Source: JAVJRN01 sp040218415 (GTDB lineage: Bacteria; Bacteroidota; Bacteroidia; Cytophagales; Cyclobacteriaceae). From it: a stretch of DNA of 64,000 bases. Where the stretch lies: positions 1 through 64,000 of the forward strand of contig JAVJRN010000050.1 of assembly GCA_040218415.1 (NCBI GenBank), given 5' to 3'. Positions 22,001-28,548 of the stretch are shown here, piece by piece (within the stretch, counting starts at the first letter, position 1; each line of letters starts with the position of its first letter). The translations under genes were made by a program, and so were the position numbers. The notes below the pieces were generated by a model. It saw only the letters and a program-made list of their open reading frames with translations, was not told the DNA's origin and did no database searches.

Positions 22001-25000
22001 TAGCTCAAACGTCCTTCCTGTATTGATGATAAAGTCACCCAAGTTGATAGTCGACCCATTGGCAGGGGTAGAAAGCTCACCATCAAAGTTAAAGTTTGAT
22101 GTTAATACTAAATCAGCAGTGGATTGCCAGCTTACATTGTTAAAGTCACCGCCAGCGATATCATGAGAAGTCCCATCTATTACGAGGTTCCACTTATTAT
22201 TACCGGTTATCGAACCTGCATTATTAAAGGTTGAAGTTCCATTCAATAATACCTCTGGAGTATCCGTAAAGGAAAGAGTAGCTCCAGAACCCACCACAAT
22301 ACTGTTTTCAATAAACATGATATTGTTACTAAAATAATCCATCGTGGTAGTTCCCGTTCCGTTAAATTCTACATCGAAATAGGTTATGTCACCAACATGT
22401 GAATAATTCTGATCTGTTCCACTCAAAATCAGAGTACTATTTCCAGCGGTGAAAACTGAGCCGCTATTTTTAGCAAAATCTCCAGTAACAGTCAGTGTTA
22501 AGCTGGTAGTACCCATGTTAAGAGATCCTCCGGAAGACAGGATTAGGTTTTTAACTGTAAAGTCACCATCCAAGACAACTGCATTTATGATCTCTACATC
22601 GTCTGTTGATGTTGGCACAACTCCTCCAGCCCATGTGGTCGTTTCACTCCATGGTCCATCTTGAACAGACACGATCAGTGAAGGAACTGCAGCATTAATC
22701 GTAAATACACCATCACTGACATCTTGAACCTCCTGACTTGTATTGGCTATTTGAATCAAATTATTGGTGCCTATATTGTCGGGTACTATCCAGCTATAGC
22801 TGCCATTGTACGTAGAAAACTGACCGTCATTTAATATTGAAAAACTCTCTCCGCCATTTGTACTTAGCCTTATTTCGATGAGATCACTACCAGCAAAATT
22901 ATCCGTCCAAGTAATTTCGTAAGTTTCACCTACGGTTAATTCCTCTCCGCCATTTGGAGATAATATAGTTACTGATGGGCTGGCTGCTCCAAAATTTGTA
23001 CTTCCATCTGGCTGATATTTGTAATCGAAGCTAAAATCGCTCGCTCCAATGGCTATAATCTCCATGATCGCATAGTGCCCTTCTCTGGTATATACTGCCC
23101 AAAGTTCTCCCACGGAAATTTGGGCTCCTCCTGTTCCATTACTGAAATCCCAACTGTTGGAAACCCATGGAGCAGCATCAGTAAAGGTTGGAGCTGTCGT
23201 TACTGAACTCAATACTCCTGTTCCCAAAAACTGAAGGATTAACCCACTGATACTTGCACTCTGCTCAGTACCAAAATTGACGCCTTCATTATTCGTATAA
23301 GCTAGGTCAACTAAATAATCTCCAGCATCTATATTATCTGCAACTTCTTCTCTGGAAAAATCAAAGCCATTGCCGCTGGCAACTAATGCTGAACCAGTGG
23401 TTATTCCTCCACTTGTTGCAGCATTAATCGTAAATACACCATCGCTGACATCTTGAACCTCCTGACTTGTATTGGCTATTTGAATCAAATTATTGGTGCC
23501 TACATTGTCGGGCACTATCCAACTATAGCTGCCATTGTACGTAGAAAACTGACCGTCATTTAATATTGAAAAGCTCTCTCCGCCATTTGTACTTAGCCTT
23601 ATTTCGATGAGATCACTACCAGCAAAATTATCCGTCCAAGTAATCTCATAGGTCGACCCGACGGTTAATACTTCTCCTCCGTTTGGTGTAAACAAAGATA
23701 TCGTTGGACTTGTCGCCTCGCCAGAACTCACTTCGAGATTATCAAAAACAACAGGGCCTGAAAACTCAGCGAGTTCTATTTGTATTAGACCCGTCAATGC
23801 ACTAGTAAAATTATACGTGTATGTAGTATAAGCCGTGGAGGTTATTTGCACGTTTGAGCTGACTACTTGATAACTCTCTCCATTGTCAACAGACGTCAAC
23901 ACATTGAAAAACCCCTCGCCACCTGTCTCTGTTCTATTCTGTAAGGTAATACTGCTTACATTGGTTACTTCCTCAGTAGTAATACTGCTTCCCTCAAGAG
24001 ATAGTAAGATGGCATTGCCATTACCGCCAACAACAAGACCGTCATTATTAGAGACAGTTGCATTTGACAAGATCATCTGATAAGTCGAGAAATTAAAAGC
24101 TCCGGTAATAGGCGTATTAAAGGTTGACCCTGAATATGTATTAAAATCCTCTGTTTCGGTTGATGAAGGTGTTCCTGTGGTTGTGAACGTCAAAGGGTTG
24201 GATTGAGCAACTGAACGATTGAGCACCGAAGAGACACCTGAACCATTATATTCTAAAATGGCTGCCGTATAATTCGTTTGTGCGGCTAAACCAGAAACAG
24301 TCAAAGGACTCCCCGTGGTGCCATCGAAGATTAAATACCAACCATTATCCAGCTGAGATCCAGAGCCGAAAATTGAGCTTGCCTCTCCACTAAATCCATC
24401 AGCAATATTTGGCATAGTCGATACACTGCCCTCGGATAATAGGACAATTCTTCTTTCGCCATTTCCATTTGTCCAATTTATTGACGCGCTGTTTCCCGAT
24501 AGGTTATCCGCCGAGGCATTATTGGCTTGCGTAGTTGGCGCTGAAGCACCAGAACTTTTTAAATGAACAACAGGGTTTCCTGATCCATTTGCGCCTGTGT
24601 AGTATTCAACACCAGCACCAAAATTATATTCTATTACCCATATTTGATATGACGTTCCAATTGACAAGCCCGAAACGGAGGTTGAATTTCCCGAACCATT
24701 ATATACACTTCTCCAATCTGTATTTGGGATAATTTCTGCCGTTTGAAAATCTCCCGACCCGCTATAAGAACCATCAAACTCTGGTAACAAAGCCTCAGTA
24801 TTGGTGGACATGATCACAATAGATCCCTGTCCATCTCCACTTGTCCAAGATAAGCTTATCTCAGTCCCAGAAACATCCGTGACCAAGACATCCGTCGCAG
24901 GACTAGTTGGTGGCTGAGCAAAAATGGTGAAGTGAGTGGCGAGCAACCCAAAAAATAGAAATATTTTCCAGATGAAAAACTTAGTAGCGGACTTTTTCAT
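13040..25000 (-). CDS. 3986-aa mosaic T9SS surface protein (FN3, Kre9-like, beta-helix, FG-GAP, cadherin-like, LRR)
   Basis: The signal peptide is about residues 1-28. Approximate order: two FN3-like repeats with 'ASINWTNGNGERRIVLL' (30-275); a jelly-roll-like part; two Kre9/Knh1-like 'PNGGE.LTVG.TYEITW' modules (428-528, 672-771); a beta-helix region (775-1250); further FN3-like parts; LRR plus Ig-like (1895-2105). Next are seven FG-GAP-type repeats with Ca-binding-like DxNxDG motifs such as GDFNGDGFSD (2125-2555), two near-duplicate cadherin-like units plus a third (2555-2870), Ig-like 'FSEPVTGFDELDL' repeats (2860-3060), FN3-LRR-Ig and LRR-Ig units (3140-3650), a carboxypeptidase-regulatory-like cassette with the same basic Cys motif as the 1604-aa protein, and a type A T9SS sorting domain (3900-3986, VYPIPA...YKILIRH). 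No catalytic domain was recognised. Probably a large surface adhesin or matrix protein; ligand and partner unknown. Confidence 0.92.
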   Translation of the reverse strand: MKKSATKFFIWKIFLFFGLLATHFTIFAQPPTSPATDVLVTDVSGTEISLSWTSGDGQGSIVIMSTNTEALLPEFDGSYSGSGDFQTAEIIPNTDWRSVYNGSGNSTSVSGLSIGTSYQIWVIEYNFGAGVEYYTGANGSGNPVVHLKSSGASAPTTQANNASADNLSGNSASINWTNGNGERRIVLLSEGSVSTMPNIADGFSGEASSIFGSGSQLDNGWYLIFDGTTGSPLTVSGLAAQTNYTAAILEYNGSGVSSVLNRSVAQSNPLTFTTTGTPSSTETEDFNTYSGSTFNTPITGAFNFSTYQMILSNATVSNNDGLVVGGNGNAILLSLEGSSITTEEVTNVSSITLQNRTETGGEGFFNVLTSVDNGESYQVVSSNVQITSTAYTTYTYNFTSALTGLIQIELAEFSGPVVFDNLEVSSGEATSPTISLFTPNGGEVLTVGSTYEITWTDNFAGSDLIEIRLSTNGGESFSILNDGQFSTYNGSYSWIVPDNVGTNNLIQIANTSQEVQDVSDGVFTINAATSGGITTGSALVASGNGFDFSREEVADNIDAGDYLVDLAYTNNEGVNFGTEQSASISGLILQFLGTGVLSSVTTAPTFTDAAPWVSNSWDFSNGTGGAQISVGELWAVYTREGHYAIMEIIAIGASDFSFDYKYQPDGSTNFGAASPSVTILSPNGGEELTVGETYEITWTDNFAGSDLIEIRLSTNGGESFSILNDGQFSTYNGSYSWIVPDNIGTNNLIQIANTSQEVQDVSDGVFTINAAVPSLIVSVQDGPWSETTTWAGGVVPTSTDDVEIINAVVLDGDFTVKNLILSSGGSLNMGTTSLTLTVTGDFAKNSGSVFTAGNSTLILSGTDQNYSHVGDITYFDVEFNGTGTTTMDYFSNNIMFIENSIVVGSGATLSFTDTPEVLLNGTSTFNNAGSITGNNKWNLVIDGTSHDIAGGDFNNVSWQSTADLVLTSNFNFDGELSTPANGSTINLGDFIINTGRTFELSSDDNINFNLGGFQVDGEISFTTNGQTMPRIVVNVGGGNFFNINGGLIFGTDQSLVIESGSVDLNDRFYFEGSSGGIFVSGGQLSVRNATLEFASGATFSNSGGTVEIIGDANPETAFTPVLKGATTTDSWSFIQSGGILNIANSAISEIGTLGLTLTGGIVFLNNTVFSNGLGTSYLTFDSGFDGNTFTGITFGAGPTNNVSFINDPTQTITFDQYSGSLGGPDFANPGTNGSILWTNEVLTAPVDQASNILVSNLTENSATLSWENGGGSQRLVLVHEGVTSFPSVANNTTYVANPEFGLGDEASTGWHAVYAGSSNTADVFGLKLNTYYEVAVLEYNEASFSVFYNSSSVSGNPESFITANDYDVFENFEGGIPQTWILNNASGEDTPARGKNEIAGAAAITGGSDENYIETPFLENVTSFTFDYSTVEGGFAGAVFEVLTTTDEGVTFTSLGSRTLLTPGYTSFTHTFETRFSGNIRISSLSASDQTILVDDFGAYIQSDIIAPTFQTLATADIFDTSIDINFSLDEAGTVYFVAVGSGATPPSTSEVVDPTSYSGAIESSGNFGPNTSGTFTFSNLTASTNYDLYFVAEDALFNVSSAPDVLSNVSTTAPPIPEVTFTSLSVENDGNVYIENSNTVVYKFQMDVTINDVTTDIFQFTPAGTVDFTNNVDQFALYESLTDDGLESATLIGTSSINPEITGVADGNFGFQFANSYSAGESVFFYLTVDLNFSTGLGTDLSILAPADAGLTFVETNAIKDLTALQDGETFLVETCNNYVSPLPLKAVYSGASQNGSFGSFGTNSFITLERIAENQYTLSDYTASFWVAFGGQSSISATISDNCGTLSGTEDFASPFGASEITGITYNKNDGSIIIDWVQAFNNITEQTILTPLEVIPGVIESDSNALVSFYNELGGENWTINDNWSTEGQSIAFWYGVTIDPETSRVIGIDLSDNQLSGAVPEALLSLTALTSLNLTNNNITGLPDLTQLTTLGTAQFENNDLDFGDLEPLLGYSPLAYVPQNNLSEDEDIIYRSSGETITISLPPVEGTANTIEWLKDEIPIPSETGLTLSLNPTEDIEGVYSARITSSIITDLQLVSGSYVLLENSFNESFETLNSSFSINSPQDEDTETADGVLMTINLGDLNGDGIDELGILHSNKLGIYNGGAISQSPDTEILAATGVGYREVRSGDFNGDGFSDISLNTQNSNTESGSLEFYFGGVTFDTEVDHQISTVNFPALSLTIASHDNIGDVNNDGADDILILDRVPEAYIVFGGATISTEADIVLSDFSTVPASGNYTSNPFGFGFRSTVIEDLNGDGINDFAISDVSRNFSNGVSQAAGVVYVYLGNTSSTFNAPDFALNLSEVPSTSSTSHGFFGINLTSGDFNGDGFSDIAVMSFQNSDPNSTTGEGGEAVFVWEGATTFDNIVDQSIKLPAAPYNLTDITFLNSFLGQMLALQDYNENGADELLFGSFPNGGMSNAIITEGSSSFGENAFPSLVLSAPDPSLALGLSRNVTNVQRSVAFGDFDYDGTKEIVLPQLQVTGQPVHFFDLGITEDVIPPVITGLTEVNVSENETVVQTVTADEVVTWSISGVDESLFSIDDGGNLIFTNAPDFEVPVDADLNNVYELVITAIDGNSNNSDISVSITVTDIDEVSPQITGLTEVTISENETAVQTVTADEAVTWSISGVDESLFSIDEVGNLIFASAPDFENPLDENADNVYEVAVIAADASGNTSQLAIAVTITNINDIAPTIDSQDPVNLEENTLSGVEVISLNVTDGDTSDGFIWTITSGNSDVDGDDILPFAINETTGTIIVNDSGDLDFESGTTSFELLVTVNDGINDGSTAITINITDVIEDSISPTVIVSTDSPSPTNASSITVAIVFDEEVIFGVDSLTLNNATASNFSGSGAEYTVELTPIADGEFGVSVLPGKAQDLAGNPSLASNELILVSDKTAPTVTIVSDLGIVTNAAVVPISVTFSEPVTGFDELDLNLILADFIGISGEGSDYKVEISPQSEGDFSIQVVSNAATDLAGNGSEASETLGLESDVTGPSITVNSLSTESDSPEITGTVGEESAIVVLEVNGITYNTTNNGSEWVLAANTIESLPVGEYQMTATATDLIGNISSAIGILEVIGGPIQALAPSEIGFTSFRANWNSRAGATSYQFDLARDQDFDIILPDYNSLTITDNSLFIEGLDFSTSYYYRVRAVYDADIADNSNVIALKTNFDEATQNDSTALLEIYDALNGEEWTISNNWKAGERIKDWNGVTFEETRVVLVNLDLNNLQGDFPNITLGLEELFTLSLANNNITSMPALTNMSNLESLDISNNLLAFGSLELNTSILNYVVSPQKNLFEAQDLLLELGSSFSFDGTLSGSSNIYSWLKEPLGGGTAVEFVNSPTLSFEVLDFSIEGNYYLNVTSDVSELSGVTLQSGVFTVKVSSLERDITALQSIYNSANGANWTDVEDFNTMTVDNIATFSPEVVLNNNRVVGIDLSNKNVSGTIPATINDIAGLTTIDLSENLISELPNMTRLNNLTSVNLASNALDFGDLEKNVTLPGLVYSPQANIDGVPPSQRIPQGGNYTIEVITGGNNNEYEWRLTNDVVTDQLLTSANTSTFSITNIDYESMGYFELVITNEQLPQLTLRTDPIEVLATANVSGVITGEGDQPLPRGGIAAFKIEEPNQPFDKVDSVSVTDGVFAIPELVLGDYIFITNSDILNSEGELLYLPTYYESTDLWVEADTLLLRADNQINNYNMAFLPPPPTDGEGRVFGSVEAEFGDEGARLLERRKVKKAGCSVRRFRASGRDITLQDGTFELFAYVETNDNGEFEFSFLPAGLYRFNIEFPGIPMDPNSFVEFEIGGDGFDANNFKLEAFITEGGIEVTRVEALAIYEQYFRALDVYPIPAKDFINIKYDRLLADDVEVRLIDLEGKMISHQKLQTGWNQQYQLDVSEIPDGFYLLHFMDPKEKIIVSYKILIRH
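22689..22915 (-). repeat. Internal duplication, copy A (227 bp, Kre9-like module)
   Basis: Direct repeat of 23418-23644. By eye there are five mismatches in 227 bp, four of them silent; the one amino acid change is Val/Ile in 'PDNVGTNNLIQ'. It encodes most of a Kre9/Knh1-like module. Confidence 0.9.
23418..23644 (-). repeat. Internal duplication, copy B (227 bp, Kre9-like module)
   Basis: Partner of 22689-22915: same length, five mismatches by eye. Identity falls off outside these limits, for example in the 'TYEITW' flank, where the codons differ. Confidence 0.9.
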
Positions 25001-25305
25001 AATAAGCGTTTTTATTGTCTAAATAGCTTAAGGTTAAACCTAAAATAAAATTAAATGGTGGATTGAAACGTGGATCACTACTTCGTAACCTTGGTATTAA
25101 TAAGTAGGTTATTCTACTCAAAGTTTACCAGATCATCTGTAATTCTTCGCACATTTGCGGTTCAGATTTTTAAATAGGTATTACTTTTTTAAATTTAAAT
25201 GCTTCAGAGTAATACAAACTGTAGGATCTCAAGAATTCTCAGTTTTGCTTTACATCCAAAAATATTAGTAAATTTATAATAATTATAAAAAAAATTCACT
25301 CCGCC
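25001..25305. other. 305-bp divergent intergenic region between the giant gene and the CHAT gene
   Basis: No gene is seen. It must hold the promoters of the 3986-aa gene (minus) and the TPR-CHAT gene (plus). It is very AT-rich. A weak plus-strand Bacteroidetes-like promoter is listed separately; none could be assigned on the minus strand. Confidence 0.6.
25244..25276 (+). promoter_or_regulatory. Possible Bacteroidetes-type promoter of the TPR-CHAT gene
   Basis: TTTG (25244-25247), a 21-bp spacer, then TAAATTTA (25269-25276). The second box matches the Bacteroidetes -7 consensus TAnnTTTG except at the last base. It lies 29 bp before the start codon. In AT-rich DNA such a match can occur by chance. 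Confidence 0.3.
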
Positions 25306-28300
25306 ATGATTCGTATATTATATATCGGCTTTATTATCCTACTAAGTTGTTCTCAGGCATTTGGTCAAAAAGAAGCCTACAAGTACGATTACAAGTACGA
25401 TTTTGAAAACTCCAAAGCAGAGAAGCTTTTCAAGAAAGCAAGACAGGCTTATATTTTTGATTATGATTATGCAACTATTCTCGAAATTGAAGAAGATCTC
25501 GTTAAGACCTTTCTTGATAAAAAAGACACTGTCGCAGCTAACATTTATGCATGGTTAGCCGATAGTTACTATTATGAATTAAACGATGAAAAGAAATTTC
25601 TCGAGCTTTTAGTTAAAGAATATGAATTGCGTAAAAGCCTCGGGGATAAAGGTGCTATTGCAAACTCAATGGTTAATCTAGGTTATACCTATGACCAGTT
25701 AGGCTACTATAAGGAAGCTGAAGCCCTGTTTTCTGGGGCTCTTGAAATAGAAAAGGAAAAATTTGGTGAAAAAAGTGCCGAATACGCTGAAACAGCACTA
25801 TATCTACTTGAACACTATGTGTTTACTGAAGATGTGGTAAAAGGACTCGAACTGGCCAAAACACTCATTAAAACTTATAAAGGCGATAATTATAACTCTG
25901 CTATAACGCTTAAGTATATGGGAGATTTGGAGGAAATCTCAGGAGACAAGAGTAAGGCGCTAAAAACTTTCGCTAAAGCTCTTGAACTATTTTCTGAAGA
26001 AGGAATGATGCCTTCGCTTGAGTATGGAACCGTTTTAGCAAGTATCGCAGGTACTTACTCGAAGATGGGAAAATATCCTCAGGCTGAAGAGATATATGAC
26101 AAGGCTATTTCAATGTTCGAGCGCTTAGAAGGCTATAATGAGGAGTTTATTAATGCTGCCAATACGGGATATGGCTTAGTGAGCATTAACTTAGGAAATT
26201 TTCAGAAAGCCGAGGATATTTACTTGAAGAACTTGGTTTTAGATGAAGAACTTTATGGAAAAGAATCCTTTAACTACGCTCTGGATGCGGCAAACCTTGC
26301 CAATTGCTATATGTACTGGGAAAAATACCCAAAAGCATTGGAGTACAACCAAATAGCTGCAGATATATACCGTGATATTTTAGGAGAAGAAAGCATCAAC
26401 TATGCCATCACTTTGCAAACTAAAGCACTTATATATACCAAAACTGCTCGCCCCGAAGAAGCGATAAGCGCAGGAAAAGAAGCCCTCAGAATTACAAAAG
26501 CAGTCACTAAAAGTGATTATGAAATAGGTTATGCAACTTTTAAGCTAGCCGACGCATACTTTGCTTTTGGTGATTTAGAAAAAGCAGAAAACCTCCACAA
26601 AGAAGCTCTTGATCTTGTGGAAAAATCAAGTGGGAAAACTCATCCAAATTATGCCAGATCTACCACAAAACTGGCTATTCTGAATTGGAAAAAGAAAGAA
26701 ACAAAAAGAGCGCTCAGATTCTATGATCAAACCTTTGAGAATTATTTTACTCAGATCAATACAGTATTTCCGGTACTTAGCGAGGCAGAAAAAGCAAAGT
26801 TTTTCTATAACAATCTTAAGCCAGCTTTTGAGCAGTACAACTCCTTCATCGTAGAAACTAGCCTAGATGAAAAATCCTTAATTGGTAAAATGTATAACAA
26901 CCAGTTAGCCACTAAAGGGCTAATTCTGTATGCAACGAATAAAGTAAGAGATGCAATCAACAGTAGTGGCGATTCGACAGTTATCAACAAGTATCGTTTG
27001 TGGATAGAACAAAAAGAACAATTGGCGCAGCTTTTTAGCGCAGGTGATATGCCGGTTGAAGAAAGAAATGAAAAAATCGATGAGTTGACCAATTCTTCCA
27101 ATGAATTAGAAAAAGAATTGAGTATTGCCTCTAAAGAATTTGCCGCTACTTTCTCCAACAAAGAATATACATGGGAAGATGTACGCGATAAATTAAACCC
27201 AGGAGAAGCGGCGGTAGAAATCGTTCGTTTTAGAGATTTTACGCCAGATTCTGGGGGAATGTTTACTGATGAAGTGTATTACGCTGCACTCATTGTAACG
27301 CCAGAATCCAAAGATTACCCTGAGATGGTCTTACTACGAAATGGAGAAAAAATGGAAACGAGGTTCCTGTCCAATTACCGTAACGCCATCAAATACAAAG
27401 TCAAAGAAAATTATTCTTACAATCTCTTTTGGAAGCCAATTGCCAACAAGCTTGAAGGAGTTAAAAAGGTTTTCTTCTCTCCAGATGGCGTATATAATCA
27501 AATCAGCATTTATACCTTAAGAAATCCCGCCTCTAGTAATTTTACCATTGATGAAATGGAGATTCAATTGGTCACCAATACCAAAGACCTTGTTGCTTAC
27601 GAGCCAAGAGACTTGAGTGACAACCCTTCTTATCTATTTGGATTTCCAAATTATAATATGGGAGAGCTTGAATCAGAGGACAAAGGCGAAGATGCCGACA
27701 ACCGAGGCATGAGTAGAGGTGGAGAAAGAGGGGCTCGCGGGGCTCGTGGTGGAGCAGGAAAAGAAGATTTTGAAGAAATGTCGAGAAGTGGCTCTATTCC
27801 TAGAGGCCTTAGAGGAAACATGCTTAGATATATGAGGTCAAATGCACTTCTTGCGATGCTTCCTGGTACTAAAAAGGAAGTTGAACTCATTGATAGTCTG
27901 TATGCTAAGCAGGACAAGCGCGTGGTTTCCTATTACTTAAACGACGCATTAGAAGACAGTATAAAATCAATGAAAAACCCTCGTGTCCTACATATCGCAA
28001 CACATGGTTTCTTCTTGGAGTCTGCACCACATGATGATGCAAATGCTGATAACTATGTTGAAAATCCTCTTTTAAGATCCGGGCTGATATTAGCTGGAGC
28101 CAATAGCTTTATTAGAAATGGGCAAATCTCTTCTACGGTAGACCACAATCAAGATGGTATTCTTACTGCCTTTGAGGCCATGAATTTAAACCTAGACCAA
28201 ACAGAGTTGGTCGTACTATCTGCCTGTGAAACAGGACTTGGTGAGGTAGCCAATGGCGAAGGAGTTTATGGACTACAGCGGGCATTTAAAATTGCCGGAG

Positions 28301-28488
28301 CTGATGCTATTATCATGTCCATGTGGACAGTAGATGATGCTGCCACACAAGAGCTGATGAACCTTTTCTATGAAGAATGGCTTGGAGGACAAAATAAACA
28401 AACCGCCTTTATCAACGCACAAAAAAGGCTCAAGGACAAGTGGAAAGACCCCTACTACTGGGGAGCCTTCGTGATGATTGGTAACTAA
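25306..28488 (+). CDS. Exported TPR-repeat protein with C-terminal CHAT caspase-like protease domain
   Basis: 1060 aa. The signal peptide (about 1-20, ending AFGQ) has no lipobox Cys at the cleavage site, so it is probably periplasmic or secreted; there is no T9SS sorting domain. TPR-like helical repeats cover about residues 90-480 ('NSMVNLGYTYDQLGYYKEAEALF' and similar). A helical linker leads into a CHAT domain (about 640-1060). Its catalytic dyad is visible: His900 in ATHGFF and Cys974 in SACETG, followed by the typical GVYGLQRAFKIAGA and MSMWTVDD elements. An Arg/Gly-rich insert ('SRGGERGARGARGG', about 800-822) interrupts the domain before the catalytic His. CHAT proteins are clan CD cysteine proteases; TPRs usually bind the trigger or substrate. 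The substrate is not known. Divergent from the 3986-aa surface gene and followed by a sensor kinase. Confidence 0.92.
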   Translation: MIRILYIGFIILLSCSQAFGQKEAYKYDYKYDFENSKAEKLFKKARQAYIFDYDYATILEIEEDLVKTFLDKKDTVAANIYAWLADSYYYELNDEKKFLELLVKEYELRKSLGDKGAIANSMVNLGYTYDQLGYYKEAEALFSGALEIEKEKFGEKSAEYAETALYLLEHYVFTEDVVKGLELAKTLIKTYKGDNYNSAITLKYMGDLEEISGDKSKALKTFAKALELFSEEGMMPSLEYGTVLASIAGTYSKMGKYPQAEEIYDKAISMFERLEGYNEEFINAANTGYGLVSINLGNFQKAEDIYLKNLVLDEELYGKESFNYALDAANLANCYMYWEKYPKALEYNQIAADIYRDILGEESINYAITLQTKALIYTKTARPEEAISAGKEALRITKAVTKSDYEIGYATFKLADAYFAFGDLEKAENLHKEALDLVEKSSGKTHPNYARSTTKLAILNWKKKETKRALRFYDQTFENYFTQINTVFPVLSEAEKAKFFYNNLKPAFEQYNSFIVETSLDEKSLIGKMYNNQLATKGLILYATNKVRDAINSSGDSTVINKYRLWIEQKEQLAQLFSAGDMPVEERNEKIDELTNSSNELEKELSIASKEFAATFSNKEYTWEDVRDKLNPGEAAVEIVRFRDFTPDSGGMFTDEVYYAALIVTPESKDYPEMVLLRNGEKMETRFLSNYRNAIKYKVKENYSYNLFWKPIANKLEGVKKVFFSPDGVYNQISIYTLRNPASSNFTIDEMEIQLVTNTKDLVAYEPRDLSDNPSYLFGFPNYNMGELESEDKGEDADNRGMSRGGERGARGARGGAGKEDFEEMSRSGSIPRGLRGNMLRYMRSNALLAMLPGTKKEVELIDSLYAKQDKRVVSYYLNDALEDSIKSMKNPRVLHIATHGFFLESAPHDDANADNYVENPLLRSGLILAGANSFIRNGQISSTVDHNQDGILTAFEAMNLNLDQTELVVLSACETGLGEVANGEGVYGLQRAFKIAGADAIIMSMWTVDDAATQELMNLFYEEWLGGQNKQTAFINAQKRLKDKWKDPYYWGAFVMIGN

Positions 28489-28510
28489 TCTTCAAAATAA
28501 TTTATATTTT

Positions 28511-28539
28511 AAAAGCCAAGATAATCCTCTTGGCTTTTT
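28511..28539 (+). terminator. Terminator after the CHAT gene, abutting the next start codon
   Basis: AAAAGCCAAG (28511-28520) pairs with CTTGGCTTTT (28529-28538), loop of 8 nt, ending in five T. It lies 22 bp past the CHAT stop and ends 9 bp before the ATG of the histidine kinase. Confidence 0.8.
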
Positions 28540-28548
28540 GAATTTGTA

